DNA from: an uncultured Bacteroidota bacterium
Lineage (GTDB): Bacteria; Bacteroidota; Bacteroidia; Chitinophagales; Saprospiraceae
Length of the DNA: 40,169 bases
Assembly: GCA_903905445.1 (NCBI GenBank)
Contig: CAIVGO010000337.1
Location: 1 to 40,169, forward strand
Direction: 5' to 3'
A program made the translations under genes and the position numbers. The notes below the pieces were generated by a model that saw nothing but the letters and a program-made list of their open reading frames with translations, was not told the origin of the DNA and made no database searches. Below are positions 1 through 9,412 of the stretch, piece after piece (within the stretch, counting starts at the first letter, position 1; each line of letters opens with the position of its first letter).

Positions 1-2
1 AT

Positions 3-302
3 TGGCATGCGCCCCGTGCCGAAAATGATGTACGGGTGGGTGGGGCTTTTACAACCCGCATGGAAGCCCGCGATGGCAGTTTTGGGTTTGATTTCAGGGG
101 CACCTATACGGAAGTCGTTATGCATGAAAAAATTGCCTACATGGCTGAAGACGGACGGAAAGTGGAAATTTGGTTCAAAGCGAACGGGGCCGAAACTGAA
201 GTGATTGAAAGTTTTGAGCCGGAGCAAGAGAACCCATATGAACTGCAACAGGAGGGCTGGCAATCAATCCTGAATAATTTTGCCAAATATACCCAGATTT
301 AA
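3..302 (+). CDS. SRPBCC/AHSA1-like (Hsp90 ATPase activator homolog-like) protein, 5' truncated by window edge
   Basis: Frame 3 is open from the window edge: WHAPRAENDVRVGGAFTTRMEARDGSFGFDFRGTYTEV...GWQSILNNFAKYTQI, typical of AHSA1/SRPBCC C-termini. Confidence 0.75.
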   Translation, partial: WHAPRAENDVRVGGAFTTRMEARDGSFGFDFRGTYTEVVMHEKIAYMAEDGRKVEIWFKANGAETEVIESFEPEQENPYELQQEGWQSILNNFAKYTQI

Positions 303-388
303 ATGGATTTAAAGGATGGATGGATAAAAGAAATTGATTTTCAATGGATTAGAAGCCAACTGCTTTCATAACCACTTAGCGTTGACTA
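295..388 (+). repeat. Dispersed ~92-bp intergenic repeat, copy 1
   Basis: AGATTTAAATGGATTT..GGATGGATGGATAAAA..GATTTTCAATGGATTAGA..CTTTCATAACCACTTAGCGTTG; also at 28081-28172 (+) and 30251-30342 (-). Confidence 0.85.
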
Positions 389-424
389 TACGTTCAAGGA
401 CACTAAATACTAATTTTTTAGGCG

Positions 425-841
425 ATGGAAACATTTACGATTGACCGGGATATTTCAGTGGTTCGGGTGGCAGCGGCTACCTTTCCGGATGGCGTTTTGG
501 CTGCGCATCAACAGTTGCACCAGGCGTTTTCGCCGGAATGCTTCCTTCAATATTATGGGATATCGCAAGGCAGCCCGGATGGCAGGATTTTGTACTGGGC
601 CGCTGGCGAACTCGTGCCAGGCGAGGATACCCAAAAGCCTGGTGTCGAGTTGTTTGTACTCCGACAAGGTCGATATGCCGGGGTTGATATAGACAATTAT
701 ATGCAAAACCCGGCGGCGATTGGGCAGTGTTTCGAACAACTTTTGCAGCATCCTGCGTTGGATCCAAATGGGTATTGCCTAGAATGGTATATTACTAGAG
801 ATTTGGTGCGTTGTATGGTTAGATTGAACCAGGAAGCATAA
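425..841 (+). CDS. Hypothetical protein, possibly GyrI-like/effector-binding fold
   Basis: 138-aa ORF with sensible composition (METFTIDRDISVVRVAAATFPDG...); family assignment is weak. Confidence 0.55.
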   Translation: METFTIDRDISVVRVAAATFPDGVLAAHQQLHQAFSPECFLQYYGISQGSPDGRILYWAAGELVPGEDTQKPGVELFVLRQGRYAGVDIDNYMQNPAAIGQCFEQLLQHPALDPNGYCLEWYITRDLVRCMVRLNQEA

Positions 842-1667
842 GCAAAAACGGAAGCGCCTTAGCGTAATCCAGCGCAGCATATTCCAAGCCCAATGCACGG
901 ATGTTGTTGTAATAGGTCTGATGCTGTGCGTAATAGTTTCTTTCACTGGGCACAAACCAGGCTTTGTCGCCCAATTTTTGCGCCAAAAACCATTTTTCGA
1001 TCAATCTTGCACTGCGTCCATTGCCATCGTTCCAAGGGTGAATTTTTACAAATAACAAATGGATCATGGCTGCAAAAAAGAAAACTTCGGGTAGGCTGAG
1101 CGTTTCTTTCAGCAGCAAGTCAAGGTCGGCGTATAGTTTTTCCATTTCGGTTTCCACCTCATCTGGTAGTGCAGCAACATATTCTATCCTGCCATCAGGG
1201 GTGGTGACATACATATTCTGCAAGCGTAATTTGCCCTGCATGTGTTGCGCAACAAGGTGTTTGCTCAACAATTTATGCGCTTCACGGATGTTAATTTTGT
1301 TCAGGGCATGGTGCTGTGCAAAAGTATAGGCATTGTATAAGTCATCGATTTTTTTGGTGTAATCGGGCAAAAACGCAATCCCAAACCGTTTGTGTTTGAT
1401 GTAACTGTCTAATTCAATATCTTCTCCTTCAATTTTGCTTGAAAATACCGAGGCTACGGAAGTGTAAAAACTGAACGTATCGTTGGATAACTCGGCATCT
1501 TGGAGGTTTTCAAACTTGGTTGGCAAGGCCTTATCCACCTGCGTGGTATACTGCTCCAGTAAGTCAGTTGGGATGATTTTTAGTTTTAGATGCATTGCTG
1601 GTATAAATGGTATGGATGGTAAAATGCCTTTCGTGGTTGCTACATCCAGTCCAAAAATATTATCCAT
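819..1667 (-). CDS. Fic domain protein
   Basis: Fic core KIHPWNDGNGRSARLIEKW (HPFx[D/E]GNGRxxR type) in a 282-aa ORF. Confidence 0.9.
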   Translation of the reverse strand: MDNIFGLDVATTKGILPSIPFIPAMHLKLKIIPTDLLEQYTTQVDKALPTKFENLQDAELSNDTFSFYTSVASVFSSKIEGEDIELDSYIKHKRFGIAFLPDYTKKIDDLYNAYTFAQHHALNKINIREAHKLLSKHLVAQHMQGKLRLQNMYVTTPDGRIEYVAALPDEVETEMEKLYADLDLLLKETLSLPEVFFFAAMIHLLFVKIHPWNDGNGRSARLIEKWFLAQKLGDKAWFVPSERNYYAQHQTYYNNIRALGLEYAALDYAKALPFLLMLPGSI

Positions 1668-1735
1668 TCGTTGAATGCTTATACTTTTTCACTGGAAAAA
1701 GTATACCAGGAGAATTGTATTCTGTTAGGACTCAA

Positions 1736-1897
1736 TTAGCGTCCAATAAGTTTGGTTTGATTGTCGGCAAGTTGCTGTTGGATATATGCCTTTAACTCCT
1801 CAAAAGTCATATTTTGAGTTTCAGCACTAATTTTATTTCTGATATCCCGCATCATTTTTACAGCGTCAAACTGTTTCTCTTTTTTAATCGTCTCCAT
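1736..1897 (-). CDS. Small 53-aa protein, candidate antitoxin partner of the PIN protein
   Basis: METIKKEKQFDAVKMMRDIRNKISAETQNMTFEELKAYIQQQLADNQTKLIGR*; overlaps the 3' end of the PIN ORF by 14 nt; below the ORF-track length cutoff. Confidence 0.65.
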   Translation of the reverse strand: METIKKEKQFDAVKMMRDIRNKISAETQNMTFEELKAYIQQQLADNQTKLIGR

Positions 1898-2348
1898 AGT
1901 TTACCAAGTCTTTTGGACTTCTAATTTCAATCATTGAGTAACCAAGTCGCAAATTGATTGAATTGTAGCCCTTTATTTTGTCAAGATTTACAATATGTTT
2001 AAAGTTCCAACTTGCTAAAACATCCACTTTGTAAATGGTCGCTAATGCAATGTGACGGCAGTCTTCCAAACTTGTTTTACCAACAACTTTTTCCTCAATA
2101 TAAATGTTGGCAAGTTTGACAGCCTCTTCTGTTAGTTCAATCCGCTGGAATTTTTCAGCCGGGTATTTTAATAAATGCTCTCTAACATGTTGTGGTGCAT
2201 TTATTAATTCAAGATCAAGCAAGTCAGAGACAACAAAAATGATTTCGTCATTATTGAGTCGCTCAAATAGCTTAATCGTAGATTCTTTGAATTCTTCGTC
2301 AAAGTAACCACCAACAACCGAAGTGTCAATATATATTCGTTGTTTCAT
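1884..2348 (-). CDS. PIN domain protein (VapC-like putative RNase toxin)
   Basis: MKQRIYIDTSVVGGYFDEEF... with acidic residues at IYIDTS, LDLEL and LEDCRHIA, typical of PIN domains; start set at 2348. Confidence 0.8.
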   Translation of the reverse strand: MKQRIYIDTSVVGGYFDEEFKESTIKLFERLNNDEIIFVVSDLLDLELINAPQHVREHLLKYPAEKFQRIELTEEAVKLANIYIEEKVVGKTSLEDCRHIALATIYKVDVLASWNFKHIVNLDKIKGYNSINLRLGYSMIEIRSPKDLVNYGDD

Positions 2349-2419
2349 GTGGATACAAAGATAAATCAAACGCATCAAATCTCCAAAAGTCAATCAAACC
2401 ACCAACCCTAGAAAATACT

Positions 2420-2462
2420 AAAACGGGAATTAACACGGCAAAACCCGCATTAATCCCCGTTT
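2420..2462 (-). terminator. Imperfect terminator hairpin after the sortilin-like gene
   Basis: AAACGGGaATTAACACGG..CCGCATTAATcCCCGTTT imperfect inverted repeat just downstream of the stop at 2485, followed on the - strand by TTTTAGTATTTTC. Confidence 0.55.
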
Positions 2463-2484
2463 CTTAATTATCACACATAGGTTC

Positions 2485-5400
2485 TTAATCCTGCTCGTCC
2501 ATCATCTCTTCCCAACCCGATTTGCCACCTTGCGCCGGCGCATTGTAGTTTTTCAAGAAGGTTTCCTGGGCAAGGATGGTCAACGGTGCCAGTTTTTCTT
2601 TTTTCAAGCCTGCATTCAGGGTTTCCGTGCGTTTAATCAAATCAGCCGCCGTAGCCTGGTGCTTTTTCATTTCTTCCTGCAAAAACGCCATCCGCTTGAT
2701 GGTCGATTCAGTAGGCAACTGGTCGGAACTTTCGGTCATCACATACAAACGACCAACAAATACCCGCATTTTCTCCTCCCCGGTAATCCCTTTGGATTCA
2801 ATGGTTTCTGTCAGGAGTTTGCGCAGGTTTTCCAAATCGGTGCTCAATTGGGTCAGGTTGGTTTTCAGTTTTTTATCTTTCACCAAAGCCACGCGGGTGT
2901 TGCTGCTGTCTTTCAAAGCCTGCACTTTCGCTACCAAAAAGCCCAGTTCTTCGACCATGCCAAACAAGGTTTTAGAGATGGTTTCGCGCTTTTTGTAGTC
3001 CAAATCAGGTGCGATCGGGTCGGGTATCAATTCCAATACCCCTTCGTCGGTCACGGTGGGTGTTTTGAGGCGGATTTTATATTTTCCAGGTACGGCCATC
3101 GGACCAAAAGCACCTGCGAATACGCCCATTTCACCTTGCACCAACACGCCTTTTGCTGCTTTCGGTGCTTTGGTGCGCATATCCCACGAAGCAATATTGA
3201 TACCCTTGCGTTTGGTGCCCGGAATGGTCAACAGCACTTTATCCTGCTGATCCAAAATTTCAATATTGACATCCCCGGCGGAGATCCGGTCTTTCAAGTA
3301 GTAAATGATCTGTGCCTGGCTATTCGGGTTGCGGCTCACATACGAACCGGTGTTCGGGAACGATTGTCCGTAGTGGCCATTGGTGAGCGCTGCTGGGCGT
3401 GTTGGCAACAAGGCCGCGTCTTTTTGCATCAACTCGGGCGTAAGGGCACGCAAAGGCGAAATATCGTCAATGATGTACAAACTCCGGCCGTGGGTGGCGA
3501 CCACCAAATCATTCGTAGTCGGGTGGATCACCATATCATGCACCGATACATACTCCGGGAAACCTGCTTTAAACAATACCCAACTTTGGCCGCCATTGTT
3601 CGAAACATACAAACCAAATTCTGTACCCAAAAACAACAAACGGGCATTCACCAGGTCTTCCCGGATAATGCGCGCAAAACCCTGTGCACCCTCGGTAGAA
3701 AGCGCCGTCCAGGTTTTGCCTTGGTCGGTCGATTTGGCGACGTAGGTTTTCATATCGCCATAACTGTGGTTTTCAAACGTAGCATACACCGTATTGCGGT
3801 CAAAACGACTGGGTTCGATGCTGCTCACCCAGGTGCCTGCAGGAATACCCGGAATGTTTTTAGAGATCAATTCCCAATTTTTACCGCCATCGCGGGTGAT
3901 TTGCAAGTTGCCATCGTCGGTACCTACATATAGCAGGTTTTCATCGAGGGGCGAAGGCGCAATGGCAAAAATGGTGCAGTGGTTTTCAGCCGAAGTATTG
4001 TCGACTGTCAAACCGCCGCTTGCTGCCTGCTTTTGTTTGATGGTATCGTTTGTTGTCAAATCGGGCGAAATACGCGTCCAGCTTTGGCCACGGTTATCGG
4101 TTTTATATAAAAACTGGGAACCGATATAAAGTACTTTGGGATTTACAATACTGCGCACAATCGGCGTGTTCCAGTTCCAGCGCAATTTGGGTTCACCTTG
4201 TCCCGCCTGTGGTTGTACGGGTTGTGCCTGGTTGGTTTTGGCATTGTAACATACAATATTGCCGCCCTGACTTTCCGCAAATACATAATCAGGATCCAAT
4301 GCATCGGGTTGTACCCAAAAGCCGTCGCCGCCTGCAACGCCAACCCAGTCGCGGTTGGCAATACCGCCTGCACTGGCAGATGGGCCGCGCCAGGAACCGT
4401 TATCTTGCAAGCCACCGTACACATTGTATGGAATTTTATTATCAACCTGCACGTGGTAGTACTGTGCAACCGGCAGGGTATTGAGGTGGTTCCAGGTTAC
4501 GCCGCGGTCGAGGCTCATGTACACGCCGCCATCGGTACCAAGGTACATCTGGTGGGTATTTTTAGGATTGATCCAAAGGGCATGGTGGTCGGAGTGCACC
4601 CAGCCGCCCGCATCGCTGGCATCCGAGAAGGAGTAGCCGCCATCATTGGAGATCGATAAGGAAAATGCAGGGCGATACACCCGTTTTGCATCATAAGGAT
4701 CAACTTCGAGGGTGCTAAAGTAGAAAGGGCGGGCCGTTACATTGGAACTAGCGCTTTGCAGTTTCCAGCTTTCTCCCGCATCGGAAGAGATGTACAAGCC
4801 GGTATTGGCGCTTTCGACAATGGCCAACAGGTTGTCGGGTGCACTAGGCGCCTGCGCGAGGGCGATACGGCCAAAGGTTGTAGTAGGCAAACCATTGGTG
4901 ATTTTGCGCCAGTTTTTGCCGCCATCGGTCGATTTGTACAAGGCGCTGCCCGGGCCACCCGAGTCAAAAGAATAGGGCGTACGGCGGAATTGCCACATAG
5001 CAGCCCACAGCACTTCCGGGTTGCGCGGATCCATCAATACATCGGCGCAGCCTGTTTTTTCGTCGGTGTAGAGGATTTTTTCCCAGGATTTGCCGCCGTC
5101 GGTGGTTTTGTAGAGGCCACGGTCGGGACTGTCGCTCCAGAGTTTGCCGGGGACAGAAACGTAGAGGATATTGGAATTATCCGGGTGGATAATAATTTTA
5201 GAGATGTGCTCGCTGTTTTCCAGGCCGGTTTTTACCCAGTTGCGGCCGCCGTCGGTGGTGCGGAAAATGCCTTGGCCGATGGATACGCTGTTGCGCATAT
5301 TGCTTTCGCCGGTGCCCACCCAAACGGTGTCCGGGTGTTTTTGGTCGATGGCCAGGGCACCAATCGATTGTGGGTATTTGTCGAACAAAGGTTCGAAGGT

Positions 5401-5631
5401 GTAGCCGCCGGTTTTGGTTTTCCAAACACCACCGCCAGCCGTGCCGATATAAAGGGTAGTAGGGGAGCGGTCAATACCTTCAATCGCCGTAATACGGCCG
5501 CCCATTAAGGCTGGACCGAGGGCGCGGGCGTCCATTTGACCGAATGTGGCGGAGCTGAGGTTGGTTGGTTTTTGAGCGAAAAGGGTAGCACTGGCGAGGA
5601 GCGCCAAAACAAGGGTGGATAGTAAGCGCAT
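2485..5631 (-). CDS. Secreted sortilin/VPS10-like BNR beta-propeller protein
   Basis: Signal peptide MRLLSTLVLALLASATLFAQ; about ten Asp-box/BNR motifs (TTDGGRNW, TTDGGKSW, STDGGKNW, TRDGGKNW, NNGGQSW). Start set at 5631 rather than the 5778 of the ORF track. Confidence 0.88.
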   Translation of the reverse strand: MRLLSTLVLALLASATLFAQKPTNLSSATFGQMDARALGPALMGGRITAIEGIDRSPTTLYIGTAGGGVWKTKTGGYTFEPLFDKYPQSIGALAIDQKHPDTVWVGTGESNMRNSVSIGQGIFRTTDGGRNWVKTGLENSEHISKIIIHPDNSNILYVSVPGKLWSDSPDRGLYKTTDGGKSWEKILYTDEKTGCADVLMDPRNPEVLWAAMWQFRRTPYSFDSGGPGSALYKSTDGGKNWRKITNGLPTTTFGRIALAQAPSAPDNLLAIVESANTGLYISSDAGESWKLQSASSNVTARPFYFSTLEVDPYDAKRVYRPAFSLSISNDGGYSFSDASDAGGWVHSDHHALWINPKNTHQMYLGTDGGVYMSLDRGVTWNHLNTLPVAQYYHVQVDNKIPYNVYGGLQDNGSWRGPSASAGGIANRDWVGVAGGDGFWVQPDALDPDYVFAESQGGNIVCYNAKTNQAQPVQPQAGQGEPKLRWNWNTPIVRSIVNPKVLYIGSQFLYKTDNRGQSWTRISPDLTTNDTIKQKQAASGGLTVDNTSAENHCTIFAIAPSPLDENLLYVGTDDGNLQITRDGGKNWELISKNIPGIPAGTWVSSIEPSRFDRNTVYATFENHSYGDMKTYVAKSTDQGKTWTALSTEGAQGFARIIREDLVNARLLFLGTEFGLYVSNNGGQSWVLFKAGFPEYVSVHDMVIHPTTNDLVVATHGRSLYIIDDISPLRALTPELMQKDAALLPTRPAALTNGHYGQSFPNTGSYVSRNPNSQAQIIYYLKDRISAGDVNIEILDQQDKVLLTIPGTKRKGINIASWDMRTKAPKAAKGVLVQGEMGVFAGAFGPMAVPGKYKIRLKTPTVTDEGVLELIPDPIAPDLDYKKRETISKTLFGMVEELGFLVAKVQALKDSSNTRVALVKDKKLKTNLTQLSTDLENLRKLLTETIESKGITGEEKMRVFVGRLYVMTESSDQLPTESTIKRMAFLQEEMKKHQATAADLIKRTETLNAGLKKEKLAPLTILAQETFLKNYNAPAQGGKSGWEEMMDEQD

Positions 5632-5823
5632 AGAAAATTGGTTTTGATCTTCAGCGTAAGGAGAGATAGTAGCATTTGTTTTTGCTGCGCGCTGATTGTA
5701 AATGATGTAGACCTTAGGCCTGCACAAAACGATACGGCGCGCAGTATAAACAAGAACGCGAAGGACACGTTGGGTCAACGATGCGTCCTCCGCGCTCTAT
5801 TAGGTAAAAAATAGGGCTATTTC

Positions 5824-6546
5824 CTATTTTTTCGCCATTTCGAAGATTTTATCGTCGACGGGTTCGTTCACCGTAATTTTAGTGATGGTGGTAACAGAAG
5901 CGCCCATGCCTGGATCGTTTTGCTCAATGGTGTGCGGGAATTTAACACCTGCTACATCTTTAAAATTGGAGAAAACAGATTCTGATTTTGCTTCTTGGCC
6001 ATCCACCGTTGCAACCGTGATGCTTTTTACCTGCATATTCGTTTCGGGGTCGATCAGTGCATATTCTGTTTTCGTAGGACTGATTACCACCTTGATTTTG
6101 TGAACATCGGTTCCTTCCATGTCTTCCTTGCCCAAATACTCCACCGTATACCCTTTCTTTTTATAGTCGTACAAGGAGCCGCTCAAGTCGGTCATTTGTT
6201 TCATTTCTTTCACCTGATCGGCGGTGAGTGGTTCTGGTTCTGTTTTGCCTTGGAATGGGTTGTTGGCCCAGCCTTGGTCGCCGTTGATGCAGGATACTTG
6301 TGTCATACCCATGGCAGAAACTTCGATCCGAGCGGCTTTTTTATTGACCACCGTCATAATCATCGGAATTTCCATACCAGGGGCAGCCTGAATGGTCAAG
6401 GTTGCTTCTGTTTTTACGGTATTGATTTTTTCCCAGGCAGTTCCACCAATTGCAGTGATGTGTTTTGCAATGATTTCATCGGCAGTTTGTGCTTGTGCCG
6501 CAAAAGCGACCAAAAAAAGAAATCCTGAAAGGAGTGCGTTTTTCAT
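5824..6546 (-). CDS. Outer-membrane lipoprotein-sorting (LolA-like fold) protein
   Basis: Signal peptide MKNALLSGFLFLVAFAAQAQ, then TADEIIAKHITAIGGTAWEKINTVKTEATL, typical of Bacteroidota LolA-like proteins. Confidence 0.7.
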   Translation of the reverse strand: MKNALLSGFLFLVAFAAQAQTADEIIAKHITAIGGTAWEKINTVKTEATLTIQAAPGMEIPMIMTVVNKKAARIEVSAMGMTQVSCINGDQGWANNPFQGKTEPEPLTADQVKEMKQMTDLSGSLYDYKKKGYTVEYLGKEDMEGTDVHKIKVVISPTKTEYALIDPETNMQVKSITVATVDGQEAKSESVFSNFKDVAGVKFPHTIEQNDPGMGASVTTITKITVNEPVDDKIFEMAKK

Positions 6547-6847
6547 GTTTGAAATGATGTAAGGTAATTTTATAAATTGTGTGACAAGTTGCAGTTCTTA
6601 TTTGGCTTCAAAGTTCCACAAATCAACGCGTTCGTTGTAGGTTTTATGCGGAATATTCGATCAGTAGTCGCCAAAATCGGATAAATGAAGCCGAATGGAA
6701 TGGTGATGCCGTCGGGCAGATTCGCATGTTTAATGCGTCGTTTTTACGTAATGTGGTTTATTCGCACACAACAACGCAAGGTTGTTGATTGTTCGAATCA
6801 ACTGGCGAATGCGCAACGGGATAATACACTGGAGCAATTAGTGATGA

Positions 6848-6889
6848 GTGAGGAGTGATGAGAGGAACTTATCACTTATCACTCCTCAC
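6848..6889. repeat. Inverted repeat/hairpin abutting the DUF481 stop codon
   Basis: GTGAGGAGTGAT (6848-6859) and ATCACTCCTCAC (6878-6889) are perfect 12-bp arms. Confidence 0.7.
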
Positions 6890-7647
6890 CATTGCCAAGC
6901 CACCCCATTCACCCAATTATAAGCTTCCAAAGGGGCTGCCTGCGGCAAACCACGGTCAACGCTGTAGGTAATGTTGGTGGTGAAGCGCAGATGTTCGGTG
7001 ATGGGAAGTTCGAGCGTCCATTCGGTCGAGTAGCGTACGTTTTTGATGTACCCGATGGCGGGTTGCCAATAGGTGGTGCCGCGCAAAATAATGCTCGATT
7101 TAGGTGCCCGCAGGCTGATAGACAGGTAGTTACTCATCCGATGCCAATCGCGTTTTCCATACGATTCTGTAAAAATGTTCTTTTCGTATAGGTAGGCAAC
7201 CCCCAGGTACATGCGGCTGGTTTTGGATTTGTTAAGAAAAAAGCGTCGGCGCAGCCCGGTGCCCAGTAGCGTGCGACTTTTCATCAGTTGTAACTGATTG
7301 CTTTGTTGCTGCCCGTACAATTCCCAGGATAAAACAGGATTGATTTTGTAGTTGTAGCGCAGGTGGGCGAAGGCTGTATTGACAAAATTTTGCGCGCCAG
7401 CGCGTAAAAAATTGGCATTAAGCAACAACAACAACACGTTCCGGTGGTATTTGTATTGCAAACGGGAATCTGCTTGAAGAACGGTGGTTTGTTCCTGTAC
7501 TTTGGTGAGGGTAAAGGCTGCTTGGGTGGAACCGTACCAACGGGTAGAATCATTGGTGCCCGTAATGCGCATATCCTCAATATTTACAATTTGAGCAGAC
7601 AATAGCTTGGAGTAAAAAAGCAAGGCAATAATCCCGAATTTACGCAT
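6886..7647 (-). CDS. DUF481-like outer-membrane protein
   Basis: Signal peptide, repeated amphipathic strands, ending NITYSVDRGLPQAAPLEAYNWVNGVAWQW. Confidence 0.65.
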   Translation of the reverse strand: MRKFGIIALLFYSKLLSAQIVNIEDMRITGTNDSTRWYGSTQAAFTLTKVQEQTTVLQADSRLQYKYHRNVLLLLLNANFLRAGAQNFVNTAFAHLRYNYKINPVLSWELYGQQQSNQLQLMKSRTLLGTGLRRRFFLNKSKTSRMYLGVAYLYEKNIFTESYGKRDWHRMSNYLSISLRAPKSSIILRGTTYWQPAIGYIKNVRYSTEWTLELPITEHLRFTTNITYSVDRGLPQAAPLEAYNWVNGVAWQW

Positions 7648-7888
7648 GAAACAATGGGTTTAGGCTTCAAAACTGTAGGTTTTTAAGCAAGACATAGGGA
7701 AATAGGCGTTTCTGCTTGGGGGGCGTTTAGACGCGACCGGCGGGATTTTGCGATGGTTTTGCCTGTTTGCAATATTTGGGCCAAACTTGGGACAGCGCGT
7801 ACCTGCTTAGATGATTAAGATCCCATAAGACCATGATGTCCGTTACTTTATATGGTATCGTTTAAGCCGACCTTGCCCCGTATAAATA

Positions 7889-8470
7889 ATGGATCCAATG
7901 AAGCAATCAATTCTTTTGAAGTATGTAATACCATTTGCGATCTGGTATGGGATTATGATATTCGTGACCATTGCAATTGATTTTGTATTGCATACTTATC
8001 ATTACGAATCGGTTGGGTTATATTTAGGTTATATTGGTACTTTTTTAATTATTTCTTCTTTTTTATATTCTCTCAGAAAGCGCAAATACATTGATACGGG
8101 CTCCCCCAAACATTATTTGATGTACCATGAATACGTGGCCTGGATTGGATCTGTCATGATTTTGGTGCATGCGGGCATTCATTTCAATGCACACCTGCCT
8201 TGGCTTGCGGTGATTATGCTCTTAATTAATGTTGCAAGTGGATTGGTGGGCAAGTTTTTATTAAAAAGATCAGCGGAATCTTTGGTCACTGATAAATTGG
8301 CCATGGCTGAAGCGGGGATTAGTACGGTCGACATTGATAAAAAACTGTTTTTTGATGCCGTCACGGTAAATGCTATGCGACAATGGCGGGCCATTCATCT
8401 ACCCATCGCGCTGATGTTGGGCATCTTATCCCTGATTCATATCACCACGGTATTTATGTTTACAAAATGA
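7889..8470 (+). CDS. Cytochrome-b-like integral membrane protein (193 aa)
   Basis: Multiple TM segments with spaced His: YHEYVAWIGSVMILVHAGIH and RAIHLPIALMLGILSLIHITTVFMF; resembles the C-terminal part of 24660-25520. Confidence 0.7.
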   Translation: MDPMKQSILLKYVIPFAIWYGIMIFVTIAIDFVLHTYHYESVGLYLGYIGTFLIISSFLYSLRKRKYIDTGSPKHYLMYHEYVAWIGSVMILVHAGIHFNAHLPWLAVIMLLINVASGLVGKFLLKRSAESLVTDKLAMAEAGISTVDIDKKLFFDAVTVNAMRQWRAIHLPIALMLGILSLIHITTVFMFTK

Positions 8471-9339
8471 AAAATTTAACTGTTCTCGGGATAATAGCGG
8501 GTATTGTTTTTTTAATTTTTCAATACCCACATAAAATGCTCAGTCCGGGCGAATTAATACAAGGACACCAGGATTTAAACAACAATTGCATCGCTTGCCA
8601 TGCGCCCTTTGGTGGCGTTCCGAATGACAAGTGTATTGCTTGTCATAAGTTGTCTGAAATTGGCGTGAAAAGCGCTAAATCAAGCATCAATACATCTATA
8701 AAAGAAAACGTACTGTTTCACCAAAATCTTGCAACCCAATCTTGTGTTGCGTGTCATACGGACCATAAAGGGACAAATCCTGTACTAATTTCCGGTCAAT
8801 TTAAACATGATTTATTGACTGAAAATACCCGAAATAATTGTCTGAATTGCCACGCCAAACCAACAGATAATTTACATGCACAAATATCTTCGGCATGTAT
8901 CAGTTGTCATAATTTCGAAGGATGGAAATCGGCTACTTTTAATCATGCCATGTTATTGGCCGCTGATAAAAATAATTGTGCTGCATGTCACAAAAAACCA
9001 ACGGATGCCATGCATGCTTCGACCGATGCCAATTGCAACCAATGCCACACAACAACCAAATGGATTCCTTCCACCTTTGATCATGACTCCTATTTTGTTT
9101 TAGACGGCGATCACAATGCAAAGTGTGCCGTTTGCCATAAAAACAATGTCTTTACTACCTATACTTGTTATGGTTGTCATGAACATACCCCCAATAATAT
9201 ATGGGCAGAGCACAATGAAGAGGGCATTTCCGATATAAACAATTGCGTGCGTTGTCATAAAAGCGCCAATGAACATGGTGAAAACGGCGGTGAAGGACGT
9301 GAAGAAGGCCGCGGTAAAGAGGGGGATCGTGATGATTAA
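8467..9339 (+). CDS. Membrane-anchored multiheme cytochrome c, 10 CxxCH
   Basis: Start at ATG 8467 overlaps the upstream TGA (ATGA). N-terminal hydrophobic anchor MKNLTVLGIIAGIVFLIFQYP; ten CxxCH counted. Confidence 0.9.
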   Translation: MKNLTVLGIIAGIVFLIFQYPHKMLSPGELIQGHQDLNNNCIACHAPFGGVPNDKCIACHKLSEIGVKSAKSSINTSIKENVLFHQNLATQSCVACHTDHKGTNPVLISGQFKHDLLTENTRNNCLNCHAKPTDNLHAQISSACISCHNFEGWKSATFNHAMLLAADKNNCAACHKKPTDAMHASTDANCNQCHTTTKWIPSTFDHDSYFVLDGDHNAKCAVCHKNNVFTTYTCYGCHEHTPNNIWAEHNEEGISDINNCVRCHKSANEHGENGGEGREEGRGKEGDRDD

Positions 9340-9412
9340 GATTGTTGTTTTAAATCCAACTCCGATTAGACTGTGATTCAATAGTTCTAATTCCTAATTC
9401 CCTATTTTGCAC

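Noticed and set aside
2530-5508. + strand ORFs antisense to the sortilin-like gene (e.g. 2530-3933, 467 aa)
   Set aside because: Antisense shadow of a well-supported signal-peptide BNR-repeat protein.
7680-7888. Promoter motif or copy of the 25592 palindrome upstream of the + cytochrome operon
   Set aside because: I found only weak partial matches to TAnnTTTG and no matching palindrome, so no regulatory site is called.
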